From: Deroplatys truncata
Taxonomy: Eukaryota; Arthropoda; Insecta; Mantodea; Mantidae
Direction of reading: 5' to 3'
Length of the DNA: 64,000 bases
Assembly (NCBI GenBank): GCA_030765065.1
Contig: CM060975.1
Span: 260,967,816 to 261,031,815, forward strand
Notes under the pieces: model-generated
What the model saw: only the letters and a program-made list of their open reading frames with translations
The model's database searches: none
What the model was told of the DNA's origin: nothing
Shown: positions 11,744-22,904 of the stretch, one piece after another
Numbering within the stretch: position 1 is the first letter of the stretch
How the letters are laid out: each line of letters begins with the position of its first letter
Position numbers and translations under genes: made by a program

Positions 11744-11802
<59 letters not shown>
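10930..11802 (+). mobile_element. Non-LTR retrotransposon 3' end with zinc knuckle and (TAC)n tail
   Basis: An open frame at 10952-11428 encodes TGIAWLRLGGWKARKI followed by ICPLCGEQEDWTHILAAC, a CPLC...H....C zinc knuckle typical of the C-terminus of LINE ORF2. The frame stops after LLPTDGGQHAGT. A neighbouring frame (11413-11495) continues with MRELDYERSKLAKLGHI to a stop, which suggests a one-base frameshift. The 3' UTR ends in an array of TAC units from about 11744 to 11802 in place of a poly(A) tail, a known type of LINE 3' end. Reverse transcriptase motifs are absent, so the copy is 5'-truncated. The clade cannot be named from this piece. Confidence 0.75.
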
Positions 11803-11809
11803 ACAAGGT

Positions 11810-14800
11810 AAATTTATCTCATAAAAACGGTCACTCTGATCCCCCCCTTAGTTATGACAGATATGGTAGCATTGGACTAAACTTTTTCAGACTACTACAG
11901 TTGTACTTGCAAAAAGAAAATCTATTACGTCAACTTTTATTGCACATAAAGATAAGAGGTGGGCATAAGGAATTCTCGAATTTACTCCCTCACCCATCGG
12001 TTTCTTCCTAACCCATCCCATATTACATTGGCTGGCAAACATACAACTAGTATGCAGCGGCAGTTGAAAACAGTACCGATACTGAAAACGTAACTGTCAA
12101 AATTCTGTACAAATTCGCTATTACTTGAGCTGCAATGACTACTACTACATCCTCTCACCTTGTATCTTCAAAATACTGCCACTTTCTGACGACAAATGTT
12201 CCGTTCCTTCGCTTTTAAATGTCTTGCGCGTTGCACCTAAGTATGATGCAAGGTGTTACACAATTGTTGCGTCATCTATATAGATACAGAGGTGAATTTG
12301 GACATGCGTTAAAGAAATGAACAGTAATAAAAAAGAACATAGCTTACCTGCTAGCTAATCAGAGTAAATAATGAAGGCAAGGATAGCGAACTATTTTCAT
12401 CTCCGGCGAGTCTAAAGCTTACAGTTCTTATGAGGTGAAAAAGCAAAGTTAATTCGAGCCATAGGTTAAGAGACTTTAAAATAAAACATTTGGTTCCTAT
12501 GAACAGGAATAGGTAGTACTAAAGCTCTCTATCAATCTGACGTATGATATTTAACCTAAACGTCCAGAAGAGATATGTCGCAACGATATATCGAGGTGTG
12601 CGGCGACCAAATCATGAAACGGGTAACAATGATATTAATAATCAGCGATCTGTTTCCTAGAAATGATATTTCATGGCATTCCAGCTCTAAGTGACTCAAT
12701 TACTTTCCATTTAAAACATGAACATAAGTAGTGCATAACTCGGAAATCATTTAACATATTAACGTATGTGTTGTCACGTGGTGGATTTTCGAAAGAGCAA
12801 AATGTGTCATTGCTTGATAATACTACTTTATTTATGTCTTTGGTTTTCAAGTGTGCCCTAAGGTTTAGCAAATCCATCGTTCTCAGTAGTAGCACTTAAT
12901 TGAATCGAGTGGTTGTGTTAAAATGAAACCTGAGAATACAGTTCCTAATTGGTAACGACTTGGATGACGAAGTTTAATATAGCCCTACATTAAAGGCTTT
13001 GTTTGACCTTAACCACATTTCAGCAGAAATTTTTAGGTAGAGATTAAAGAAACATTCAAAATATGACAACTCTCATGCAAATCACTAAATCTCCAAAAAT
13101 GTTGAACCGAGACATGAAACCTGTAACAAACAATATATCCATAAATCACCTACATTTCTAATACGAGTATCGTTCTGATTGGTTGTAGTGGTGGACTGTT
13201 ATATTGCTTTTTGTTTTTCAGAATCATAAATAATATTTTATGTACATTTTCTTATAAATTGGCATAATCAGTAGCGTGAAAATTTCCCCTATATATTAGA
13301 ACACTTATATCTTAATTTACTAAGCAGATTAAAAACCTTTAAAATTTGTGACATAAATGAAAAGACATAAATAAATACATATTTAAACATTTATTAACAC
13401 AAATAAAGCAAAATTGTGCAAAAAAAGAAGTTTGTAATCACACTGTTTTAGCAAGAGAACCTGGAAAGTGTGCTGCAAACCAGATTTAATTTGTCCAACA
13501 GGCTATATTCTATTTCGAATAAACGAAAAAATCAGTATAATATATTCCAATACTATTATAAAACTATGCAATAATTCTTAGTTATTGGTGAACAAAGTGC
13601 AAAACACCTCCAAGCTTACGAAGTTTCATTACTAAGGCTCCAAATTTGGGACCTTGTGTGCCTAATCGATTGGTATTCAATGCCAACAAATATCTCCTAC
13701 AACACAGAGGTAATGTCACTGAACAATATCGCAGAACTACAGGTTCCGAGCCTTATTCATAACTTGGTCGTTTGTTTCTGAGATATAGTGATTGTATATG
13801 TCACATTTCGGCCATACCAGAATTTAACTTCACTTGAAATGTTCAACTTTAACTAACATTTTGAAAGCCAGTATGTTGGGAAGTTCGACCAATCGAAGAC
13901 TGGCTGGAGTACTTTTCCTGATGGTAAACTGTATTCATACATTTTTTTTTAGAATTATATCTAACAAAGCCAGAGGAGAAATAAACCAGAGGGTTTATGA
14001 GCAGAGGGTTAGTGTGGAATAAGCTTCTGATTCCGAGCTGTAATCTTCAAATCTTCATTCTGATGTCTTCCCTAGTGTTGTCGAAAGCTTTTCCAAAAAT
14101 CAATTTTCCTAAACAGCGCCTCACCTAAGATACATTTTTGTAAAATTTTTCTCGACGTCCTTTTTATTTAACATTTTTCCAAATATTTCCGAAACACAAA
14201 TTCCTAAAATTGCATTGTTTCTCTGAAGCTATTAGTTCCTAATTATGTAGAGGATTTTACGTTGTAGACAGTGTGTACATTATTGCATTTAAAATATTTC
14301 ACGCAACGTTTTTGAAAGCAAGACGTTTATATATTTGAGATGAATGAGACTAATGTTTACTCCTCAGCGCATCCAGAATTATGTTGATTCAGAGCCCACA
14401 TCTGCAGCACGTTTGACGTTCTCGTGCACCACTACATGCCCAGGATTATATAGAAGCTGAGGATCAAGTGACATTAATTAACTTCAACCTCCTTTAGCAC
14501 AGACGGTCACTAAACACACACGTTCTGTTTTATTTGCTGAACACGCTATCAGTTTATAATTTGAAATGTTGATGCTTCACGAGTCTCATATACTAGCTCT
14601 ACTTTTGTTGACTGGGCTTCGTTAGCTCTGAGGCTATCGATTTACCAATCTAATGTTTGTCCTTTGTTGGAAGTCTGGGAACGATGGCGTAAGGAGTATT
14701 TCCATGGCGATTCATTTCTTCTTACAGTCTTCCTTACATCTCAAAGTATTATCCAGACGCATAAGCCTAAGAAAGAATTCTATGTGGTTCAGTTCTTCGC

Positions 14801-15230
14801 TCTTCAGCTAATGCATTGATTTTCGTGTCTTTATTTAATGATTTTACCCCTAGGATTCACTCAATATTAAAATAACCATAACTTATTTCCTAATTATGGT
14901 ATTTTTAAGTCTTGACATAAAAATCATCATTCCTCTCTGCTCTCCCTGAAGGTTTGTGTCTTGCGGGTGGCTGAAATTTACGGCGAGGTAGTATTGACAG
15001 AACTCCTTGCACAATAGGCAACCAAAAAGCCAAAACAAGGTGTTGTTTCCGCTCTAGTGACATCTCTGGTCTAGAATTCTTTGAGAGATGAACGATCATT
15101 TGAATGTTTCACAGGTTTAAAATTAGAAAATTATAAATGTTTATCATGTTATTCTGTTGAAAGTGATATACAAAGTTTCGACCACGTTTACCCACATTAT
15201 AAGTAAATAGCACATTTCTGTAAATTCTTT
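11810..15230. other. No gene or repeat recognised
   Basis: AT-rich, no open frame above about 75 codons, and no match to other parts of the window that I can see. Confidence 0.4.
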
Positions 15231-15231
15231 G

Positions 15232-15364
15232 GATTGTATTAATTTACTTGATCGACCTTTCTTAGTTCTCGCCACTCGGTTCTAGATGTCATTGGCCTCA
15301 GCTCTACATCAGAATCAAGTGAAGAGAACTAAGAAAGGTCGACTAAGTAAATTACTACAATGAA
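15232..15364. repeat. Near-perfect hairpin, MITE-like, ~130 bp
   Basis: The left arm TACTTGATCGACCTTTCTTA pairs with the right arm TAAGAAAGGTCGACTAAGTA. Pairing continues inward through TTCTC.CCACT..GTTCT and outward through TAATTTACTT and ATTGTA. Each arm is roughly 55-60 nt with a loop of about 15 nt around CATTGGCCTC. The size and symmetry fit a small MITE. A microRNA-like hairpin is possible but there is no direct support. Confidence 0.65.
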
Positions 15365-15420
15365 CGGGTTATGACCATTAAGGCTGCTTGTTATAATCAT
15401 TAAAAACCCTTTGGAATTAT

Positions 15421-16712
15421 ACGAGGTGATTTATGAAGAATTGAAACGTTTTATTATTTCAAAACGAGTTATGCTAGCGACAACTTATTATACCTGAAAT
15501 GCAGAAGAACTTTGGGAGATTATTTATCTCTATAGCAAATGTTGAAGATGTCCTTCATCCTGCATAAGGCACAACTCAACACTTCGTTCCATGTACTGGC
15601 CACTTTTTGAATTTCGTGTGTAATGTTGTGCTTCAGATCGTTCAATGTCTGGGGACGTGTGTCATAAACCCTGTCTTTTAAGTAACCCCATAGAAAGAAG
15701 TCCGGCGATGTCAAATTCGGAGATCTCGGTGGCCACAGGTACTTGGAAATTATCCGGTCGTCAAACTTGCAATTAGTGCCATGGATTCATTTGATGTACG
15801 GCATGTAGCACCGTCCTACTGAAAATATCCTTGCCTCATCTCTACATCGTCTAGTTGCTCAGCAAACTCTGCAACGTTCGCTTTGTTTTAAAAAAAAATG
15901 TTCCCACTATTCTCTGTGCGGATATGGCGCACCAAACTCTGATTTTAACAGGTGCATAGGTGCTTCATGAATAAAATGTGGGTTTTCGTTGGCTCAACAG
16001 CGTGAGTTATTTGAGTTCACATAGCCGGATAAATGAAACCATGCCTTATCTGTGAACCATATGATGGACAATATGGCAGGATTTTGTACAATGAACCGAT
16101 GAAACTAATGACAATAATTCAGTCGTCTATACTTATCTGGTTCCTGTAACTGATGGACAACCGTAATCCTATACGGCTTTATGCCTGCACTTTTCACAGC
16201 TCTCTGACACATTCAGTAGCTGTGCTCTGTCTCCTGCGACAAGCGTCTTAATGATATTTTAGGCGACTGATCCAGTCGTGCTCTTACGTCAACAACTGTG
16301 GGGAGCCTAGATGAACGAGTTTTGCCTTTTTCACTCACCAGAGATCCAGTTGTTTCCAATTTGTTTACCAATCCCAGTATTGTGTTTCTTTGGGGAAGAT
16401 TACGAACATAAAATTCTCTCTGCTATCCCTTTGAGTAGCTGTAATTCAATTCGTAATCCAGAATTGCTTTACAATGAAGTGTCGTTCATTTAATGTGTAC
16501 TCCATTTTCACGTTGACTAGAACAAAATCTCAGAAACAGTTGCCGACAATAAAACTAAAAATTAAGAATAAAACGTAAACATCTGCGCATTTAGTGACAG
16601 ACAATCGAAACTCCAGAATATTTTGCTTAATTTGGTACTAAAAGTGGAACATGGAGTGAAATTCGAACAGAATAATTAAAGAAAGAAATGTCAGTTCTTC
16701 ATAAATAATTCT
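15421..16712 (-). pseudogene. Degenerate IS630/Tc1-mariner superfamily transposase element
   Basis: The minus strand reads as a broken DDE transposase. The last open part (15520-15714) encodes SPDFFLWGYLKDRVYDTRPQ and LNDLKHNITHEIQ, typical of the final catalytic-domain segment (…SPDLTPLDFFLWGYLK…). Upstream pieces in shifting frames include WFTDKAWFHLSGYVNSNNSR with the first catalytic Asp, and ENPHFIHEAP. A WPPRSPNL motif joins the last block. Stop codons and frameshifts occur throughout. TTATGAAGAATTG near 15431 and its inverted counterpart near 16695 look like remnants of terminal inverted repeats, giving about 1.3 kb in total. Confidence 0.8.
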
Positions 16713-16804
16713 AAATATAGGAATTTTAAAATGGTTTAAAGTGCTTTTTATTGGTAATAAAATTGACGTCACTACAATCTGATATCTTACTTTCTCTGTC
16801 ACAT

Positions 16805-17360
16805 ACAGAGTGTTTCAGAATTCGACCCATTGACTTTAAGAGATTATAGAGGGGTGTTGGGGAAACAATTGGAGATAAGTGATTATTATGGTCCCAGGGT
16901 GCATAATTTTGTACAATAAGCCAACATAAATTTGAGCCAGTACACCACTGATATCATCTCATTGGTATATACAAGCATTTGCTGCAATACCAAGAAGTGT
17001 ACATGCAATGGTGAATTAGGGGTTCTTAAGACAGCGACACAAGGTTCCAAATTCAAGCCTGCCAATGTTTCTCTCTTCTCTCTCTCATATTTTCCTTTCT
17101 TGATTGTGAAGGATATGGAATGGTGCTCTGCTCCATATGTTATTACCGTGCTGTTAACTGTAATCAAGCAAATAAAATGAATGAGTTTTGAACAGGAATG
17201 TCCAACTAAGATGCTATAGAGTTCTAAACTTACACATATGTACTAGAATTTTTAATGGAGGTAGGTGACTTTAAAAATAATATTGCAATGACCTGAGACT
17301 AATACACTATTGTGCTTACAAATTGAAAGAATGTGCTGTTAGCTCTGGAAAAGAATTAAC
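16805..17360 (+). repeat. Repeat family with tRNA-like centre, copy 1
   Basis: It starts around CAGAGTGTTTCAGAATTCGA, followed by GACTTTAAGAGATTATAGAG, and continues through CATCTCATTGGTATATACAAG, AAGAAGTGTACATGCAATGG and GGTTCCAAATTCAAGCC to CTAATACACTATTGTGCTTA. Matches in reverse occur at 24158-24575 (left half) and 20440-20775 (right half). In copy 24158 the central block reads TGGCTCAGTGGTAAAGC on the minus strand, close to a tRNA A box. The open frames on both strands here are inside the repeat. Confidence 0.65.
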
Positions 17361-18442
17361 TAGTACCTATAGAAGGTAAATCACAGCCACATTCCTGCTT
17401 AAACTTTATTTACTCATTTCCAGGAACCGTAGAAAAGCGTATTCCTTCTTCAGATACACGGAAACGGTGAAGCTTCCCATTTGTGAGCTCTAATTTTCTG
17501 AAATACATACATATTTTCCTTTTGGGAAGCGCTAGTGAATCACGAGTATGTATTCGATTGAAAGCGGCTGTTGCCACTCGTACGGATAGCTTACTCGACA
17601 ACATCGTTGACAATAGTGAAATAGTTCTGCGTTCCATTCTCTCTGTAGAATAACTTAAGATGAGCTGTGGATGCAATCGCGAATAGAAGTAGTGATTTTA
17701 ATTTCGTAGTAATGCAGAGGAAGAAAACGTTTAGCTTTAGTATAATAAAGTCCTCTCTACACATGGTTTTGTGATGCACTGTTTAATCTTATTGCTCAAC
17801 AGTACGTCCATTATACCTGTTCGTACATTGTCGTTGCAATGCTGAGACGCCTGATTCTTTCTGAAGGTCACTATGGTGATATTCAGTGCTATTTAGTTAA
17901 ATATGGAAATGAATTAATGAGGAAAACGTTGTACAAAAAAGTGGCAATAAATACTTTCTTACATGGATATAAAAATAATCAGGGAATGATATAACGCATG
18001 CGTTTTAAACAATACAACGGCAATAGCTTGACGGTGGTCTAAAACAGGTGTGGTGCAAATTTACGAAAACGAAGTCGAAATGTTAGAGATAATGAACGAT
18101 GAATGAAATGTAGCTTTTAATTTCGGTAGTCATTCCTCACATGTAAATATATGCCATTAATCATCAAAAGAATAGGTGTAAAATACATTGGCTACTTGTT
18201 ATGTAGTCTTGTATACGCCATGAATACACGGAACACATTACGTAAATAGTGTTATATACTGGGGTGAGGATTCAGCGGCAACAAGAGGACCAGGGACTTA
18301 ATATTACATTTCAAAATAGGCGTGGGATAATTTATAACAAAATACACATAATTTCAGATTAACTGTGGTTTATTATATATTTACCTTGATGCCTCTACAT
18401 CATACACAAAAGATTACAGGACAAACATTGGAGAGAGATGTT

Positions 18443-18443
<1 letters not shown>

Positions 18444-18484
<41 letters not shown>
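18444..18484. repeat. (CA)n microsatellite
   Basis: About 20 uninterrupted CA units. Confidence 0.97.
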
Positions 18485-18486
<2 letters not shown>

Positions 18487-19380
18487 TCCACGCACTCTTA
18501 CATACCACTCACCCTAAAGAAGTAAACACGACTGACCCACACTACTAGACTGACGCCACTAGACAAAGAAACTAGTTGCAGCTTCCCCCCACCCCGTCTT
18601 TCCTCTCTACAGCTTTGGCCAGGAGGTGAGGAGAGAGATGCCGCGTCAGACGAAATTCAAACCGCAAATGTCATTGTTACAAAGCAATAATGTGTCCGAC
18701 GCGACAATGCACACATATACGCTACAACACTAAGGGGAAAATACCCAAATATTGATTCCTCTTATCATTCCCCCTTAGGGATGGAGAAGTGTAGCTGTAA
18801 AAGATGAACAACAGTAGATACCATATATGCTTATATTTCGTAGAGAAGGATCTTTGTGAACAATAAGTAAGAGTAATAAATATTAAAATAGTTATCAATA
18901 CCTCGTAGTGGGGCAAATTAGAAAATAAGAACAGGGAATTAGGAAAACAAACTTTTCGTTCATACTTCAGGTTGGAGTAAATTAGGTGTATACAATAACG
19001 AGGAACCAGGAGAATAAATTGTTAATTCACGGAGTGGAAGAAGCTTGAAAGAAATAACAAGGAAATGGGGGAAGGGTGTGTTGAAATCTCGGACTGGAGG
19101 AAACGGAAGCACATTACAAATCCAGCAAGATCATGGAAAACTGACGTTTTTATTTATCCTTAGAGTGGAAGGAACTGGAAAACGACGAGGAAACATTAGG
19201 GAGAAAGACTGTTCATTCACAGCTCGTAGTGGAAAAGCATCGTAGAAACCGCGGAAGAGTGAGTGGGTTACCAAGTGAGCTATCCATGCGAGTGGCAACA
19301 GGCACTTTCATAGGGAAAGGGGATATACCACACACATATATACATAGACATGTAAATAAATATTAAACAAGAATTGTACA

Positions 19381-19389
19381 TTATTATTA

Positions 19390-19431
<42 letters not shown>
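19381..19431. repeat. (TTA)n microsatellite
   Basis: About 16 TTA units with one ATTTTTA interruption near the start. Confidence 0.97.
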
Positions 19432-19432
<1 letters not shown>

Positions 19433-19779
19433 ATTTACCAAGAAATAGGTTAGAATATTTAACACCCAAGAATTGTACAAAAGCAGAGTGTAACTTACAT
19501 AAGTAAGAGACGGGCGAGCTAGCTAATTCCAGGTAAAATATAATTCTAGGTAGAGCCCACCTTTCAGGAAAGTAATGGGCAGGGAACTGTTAGTAGTAAG
19601 GAGAAATAGAAAGAGACAGAGAAAGGAAAGAGACAGAGATATTGAATCTGGTTCCTGACGCGTCACTGGGCGCGTATGCGAGATCTTTTGGAGCAGAATA
19701 TTCTCATACATAATAAGGTAACGCGGTTTCAGGACCAATTAGGAACGACGTTACATTTTGAGGCGCGGAGGTAAGCGTC

Positions 19780-20062
19780 ATTAGATAGGTATAAAAAGGG
19801 GAAGAAAGCCCCAGATTTTCACTCTTTTAGAATCTCATGGAAACAAAGTGCTACTCTCTGGACGACGGATACACGTGTGTGCTTATGGGTGGGAAGACGC
19901 GTGCAGTTAGATTAGGCTCCTAATTTATTATAATGGTGGGAATTTTTATAACGGGAAAAGCTAGCCGCCCGTAAATATTTATTGGATAATAAACCACATT
20001 TTTAACGGCAATGCAGTGTATTTTAATTTACCTCGCCTACGAAAATCCTGGGACCCGTGAAA
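19780..20062 (+). promoter_or_regulatory. Promoter-like and poly(A)-signal cassette, possible solo LTR
   Basis: TATAAAAAG at 19790 is followed within ~30 nt by TTTTCACTCTTTTAG, which could be a start region. About 165 nt later comes AATAAA at 19988, and then CCTCGCCTACGAAAATCC with GGGACCCGTGAA. A TATA box, short transcribed region and poly(A) signal in this order suit the U3-R-U5 of an LTR. The outer boundaries, target duplication and primer-binding site are not identified, so a solo LTR is only a possibility. Confidence 0.3.
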
Positions 20063-20439
20063 TTAGCTAGATAGGTAATGATTAAGAATGGAGAATACAG
20101 CAGCCCACGAGCAGCAATAGCCGAGGACAAGAACACTGCAGCAGAGGACATCAACCAGAGGAACAACGTTTTCCAGCTACAAATCATTCACAACGATTTC
20201 CCGCTACAATAGGAATATTAATTGCGTCTCCAAATGTATAGGGGTGCTACCTAGTGATTCACTGGCGCTTGCCAAAAGGAAAATTTGTCAGAAAATCATA
20301 GTTAACAAATGCGAATGCTTACTGTTAGCTGTTTCCATATATCTTAAGAAGAATTGCGCTTTTCTGCAGTTTCTGGAAGTGAATAAATAAAGCTTAGGCA
20401 GGAAGTTATTGTGGTTTGTCGTGCACACTGGTTATTTAT

Positions 20440-20775
20440 TTTCCACATCCAACAGCGATTCTTTCAATTCATAAGCACAATAGTGTATTAGTCCCAGATC
20501 ATGATAATGTCATTTTTAAAGTCGCTTCCATAAAGAATTCTACACATCATGTGTATGTTTAGTGCAATACAGTATCTTGTGTTGTACATTCCTGTTTTAC
20601 GTTCATTCGTTTTATTTGATTGATTACATTTAACAGCAGCAGTAATAACAAATGCAGAAGTGCAGTACTCCACATTCTTCACAGTCAAAAATTTGAAGAA
20701 ATAAAATTAAAAGAAGAAGAAGAGAGAGAAACATTCGGCGAGCCTTTGAGACCATATTTTTCCACCATAAATAGT
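20440..20775 (-). repeat. Repeat family of 16805-17360, right-half copy, inverted
   Basis: CATAAGCACAATAGTGTATTA, then ATTTAACAGCAGCAGTAATAA, CACATTCTTCACAGTCAAAA and GAGAGAAACATTCGGC match the reverse complement of 17040-17330. The left half is missing. Confidence 0.6.
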
Positions 20776-20779
20776 ATTA

Positions 20780-22265
20780 AGTTTCCACAATGTATTTTAT
20801 TATAAGGATAATTGATATATACATCTAATATGTTATGTTTAAAGGAACAGCAACGCTTGTTAATTTTTCTCATTGTAAATATCGACCATGTTAAAATGTG
20901 TGTGGATTTTCAAGTTAGGATGTCTTAAAAACGTGGCTTGTGTCGCAGTTCTCATGGCTCGTGTTATCTTATTTACTGGGCGCCTCTTGTTTCATTATTT
21001 TAAATTTGGGTTATTGGTCTTCCGGCTAGCTATTATAACTCAGTCGAGCAATTATCTCTAAGCAGAGCGTGTAAACGGAAAGGAGTTATTGCTAAAAGAT
21101 AACACTGATAAAAAATTTGTTTCTACACTTTTATTGCCGTCACAGTTAATAATTCACATATTTAATCTTTACACACGCCTGACTTAAACTATGATATTTC
21201 TGAATGTAACTACAGTCGTTAAGTTGCCGCGCACCAATTACTTCGCGTAATGTTCATTTTTGTAACTAACTGCGACGTGTACCTCGTGAAAGATTCTTCA
21301 AAGCTGCGCGATACTTGCTTATGGCTCGAGAATATATACTCCTTCACCTCGAATTGCCTAAACATTATAATAGAGCTGCTATTGGTTACCAAATCGCGCC
21401 CACTTTAGCGTCTGTTTTGGTCAGCCAATCACTACTACTAACATATATACTCTAGGGAAGATATTCCCTCCATTTCTAAAATAAACACGCTACCCTGACG
21501 TTATTTGTCTCTTCTTAGTGATAAACAACTCACCCCCTCGGTTTATTGTTACCCACTTCTATTGTCAGTTTCAGTGAGGCCATGTAAACTTATTTCCTAA
21601 CAATGCTTATGGCTAAGAAACATCTAAAATCCTGTACATACAATGATATTAATTTACACTACAATCACTTTGGCATTCACAGCATGTTATGATTTAAAAT
21701 ACTGCCTCACTTGTGAACGTAGAAGTGCAACTTTTTAGTGTAGCTAGTTTCCAGGTCTTTCGTATTTATGGGAAGGGGAAAAGTCTATTCTTCTATAGTT
21801 AACATCGGAGAAGGTAGAGTAGACGAGGTAGAAGCGAAATTTTGAATGAAGAAGGGAAAGTTACGTGATATAAATAGTCACGTGATTGAGCACTTAAGCC
21901 AATAGGAAGAGTAAAATTTCGTCATTGAAGACTGAAGCTACCAACTGCGCAAAATTAGGACCAATAAGAAATTAATTTATTTGTGCTACAAGTGTGGGGT
22001 AGTTTAGTTATGCAACACCCTACTACGTCATGAAGATTCGCGCGCAACTATTCTGCGGACAATGCAAGTGCCAATACTTATAATCCAGCGAGATTAGTGT
22101 TAATATCCGAAGGTTTTTATACTGATCACACGTTGTATTTAAATATTTATTGCTGCGTAAATCGCAAGTTACGCAGGAATTAAGTATAGCGAGAGTTCGT
22201 TGCGCCAAATAAAAGACGAAGTTCACAGCACAGGAGTATTCTTAGTAGTGACACGTGTTCTGTGG
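20780..22265. other. Unassigned intergenic sequence
   Basis: Several CCAAT words occur (for example near 21426 and 21900), but no TATA box, start region or coding exon can be tied to them. Confidence 0.3.
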
Positions 22266-22268
22266 AAG

Positions 22269-22312
22269 TGGCAAAAATAAATAAATAAATAAATAAATAT
22301 ATATATATACAC
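22269..22312. repeat. (AATA)n and (TA)n microsatellite
   Basis: Compound run of AATA units followed by TA units and CACA. It ends 17 nt before the TIR element at 22329. Confidence 0.95.
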
Positions 22313-22328
22313 ACGCACACATATGGGT

Positions 22329-22900
22329 GAGTCTTCTCAGCTTGCGGATTGAGAAGCTATGCAATCACAGCGTTGTACGGGCTATGCCATAAACATTGTC
22401 CACTGCATCGCGTAGTATCAATTTCGGCCGAAATTACTTTTTTCACCGCTGTGTGCGCAGTGACTTGCACTCGTAGCGCAACAGTGTGTACGTCGGCCTT
22501 CAGTGGTGAAGGTCAAATACTGCCACATGAAGGTACTTTTTATGTTTGGTAAATTTATCGAGAACTGATAGTTTAACATGGAAGTGTCGTTTCACTTAAT
22601 GAGTTTAATTACGTGATTTCATTAAAAACAAATTGCAACTAGTTACTAGAATATGCTTTAATGTACATTATAAATAAATGCAAAAATGAATAAAAAACTA
22701 ATTTATTCGCAGGCGCGATTTGAACTTCCGACCTTCACCATGACATTCCAGCATGTTAACCGTTGCACTACTAGCACGTTGTCAACCTGAACCACGGTAG
22801 CCCTAATCAGCGAGCTGGTGAATACGGTGGCAGCACCTGCGTTTCGCATCGTCTTAAATGTAGGAGTGCCTAATTACCAATCCGCAGGATGAGAAGACTC
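22329..22900. mobile_element. TIR element, 572 bp, carrying a tRNA-like segment
   Basis: The ends form 22-bp inverted repeats with two mismatches: GAGTCTTCTCAGCTTGCGG at 22329 against GAGTCTTCTCATCCTGCGG on the minus strand ending at 22900. Inside, on the minus strand near 22800-22700, AGTGCAACGGTTAACATGC and GGTCGGAAGTTCAAATCGC resemble tRNA A and B boxes with about the normal spacing. No transposase is present. The element may be a MITE that captured a tRNA-like sequence, or a SINE flanked by chance inverted repeats. Confidence 0.6.
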
Positions 22901-22904
22901 GCGC

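Larger units (their letters stand above)
17365..19775. other. Unassigned apart from microsatellites
   Basis: Holds the (CA)n and (TTA)n arrays. The 88-codon minus frame at 17410-17676 has no family features I recognise. The stretch from 18930 to 19260 is richer in GA and has repeated GTGGAAG-type words but no clear unit. Confidence 0.35.

Noticed and set aside
20980-22030. Host promoter with CCAAT boxes
   Set aside because: CCAAT words are expected by chance at this length, and no coding exon or start region is nearby.
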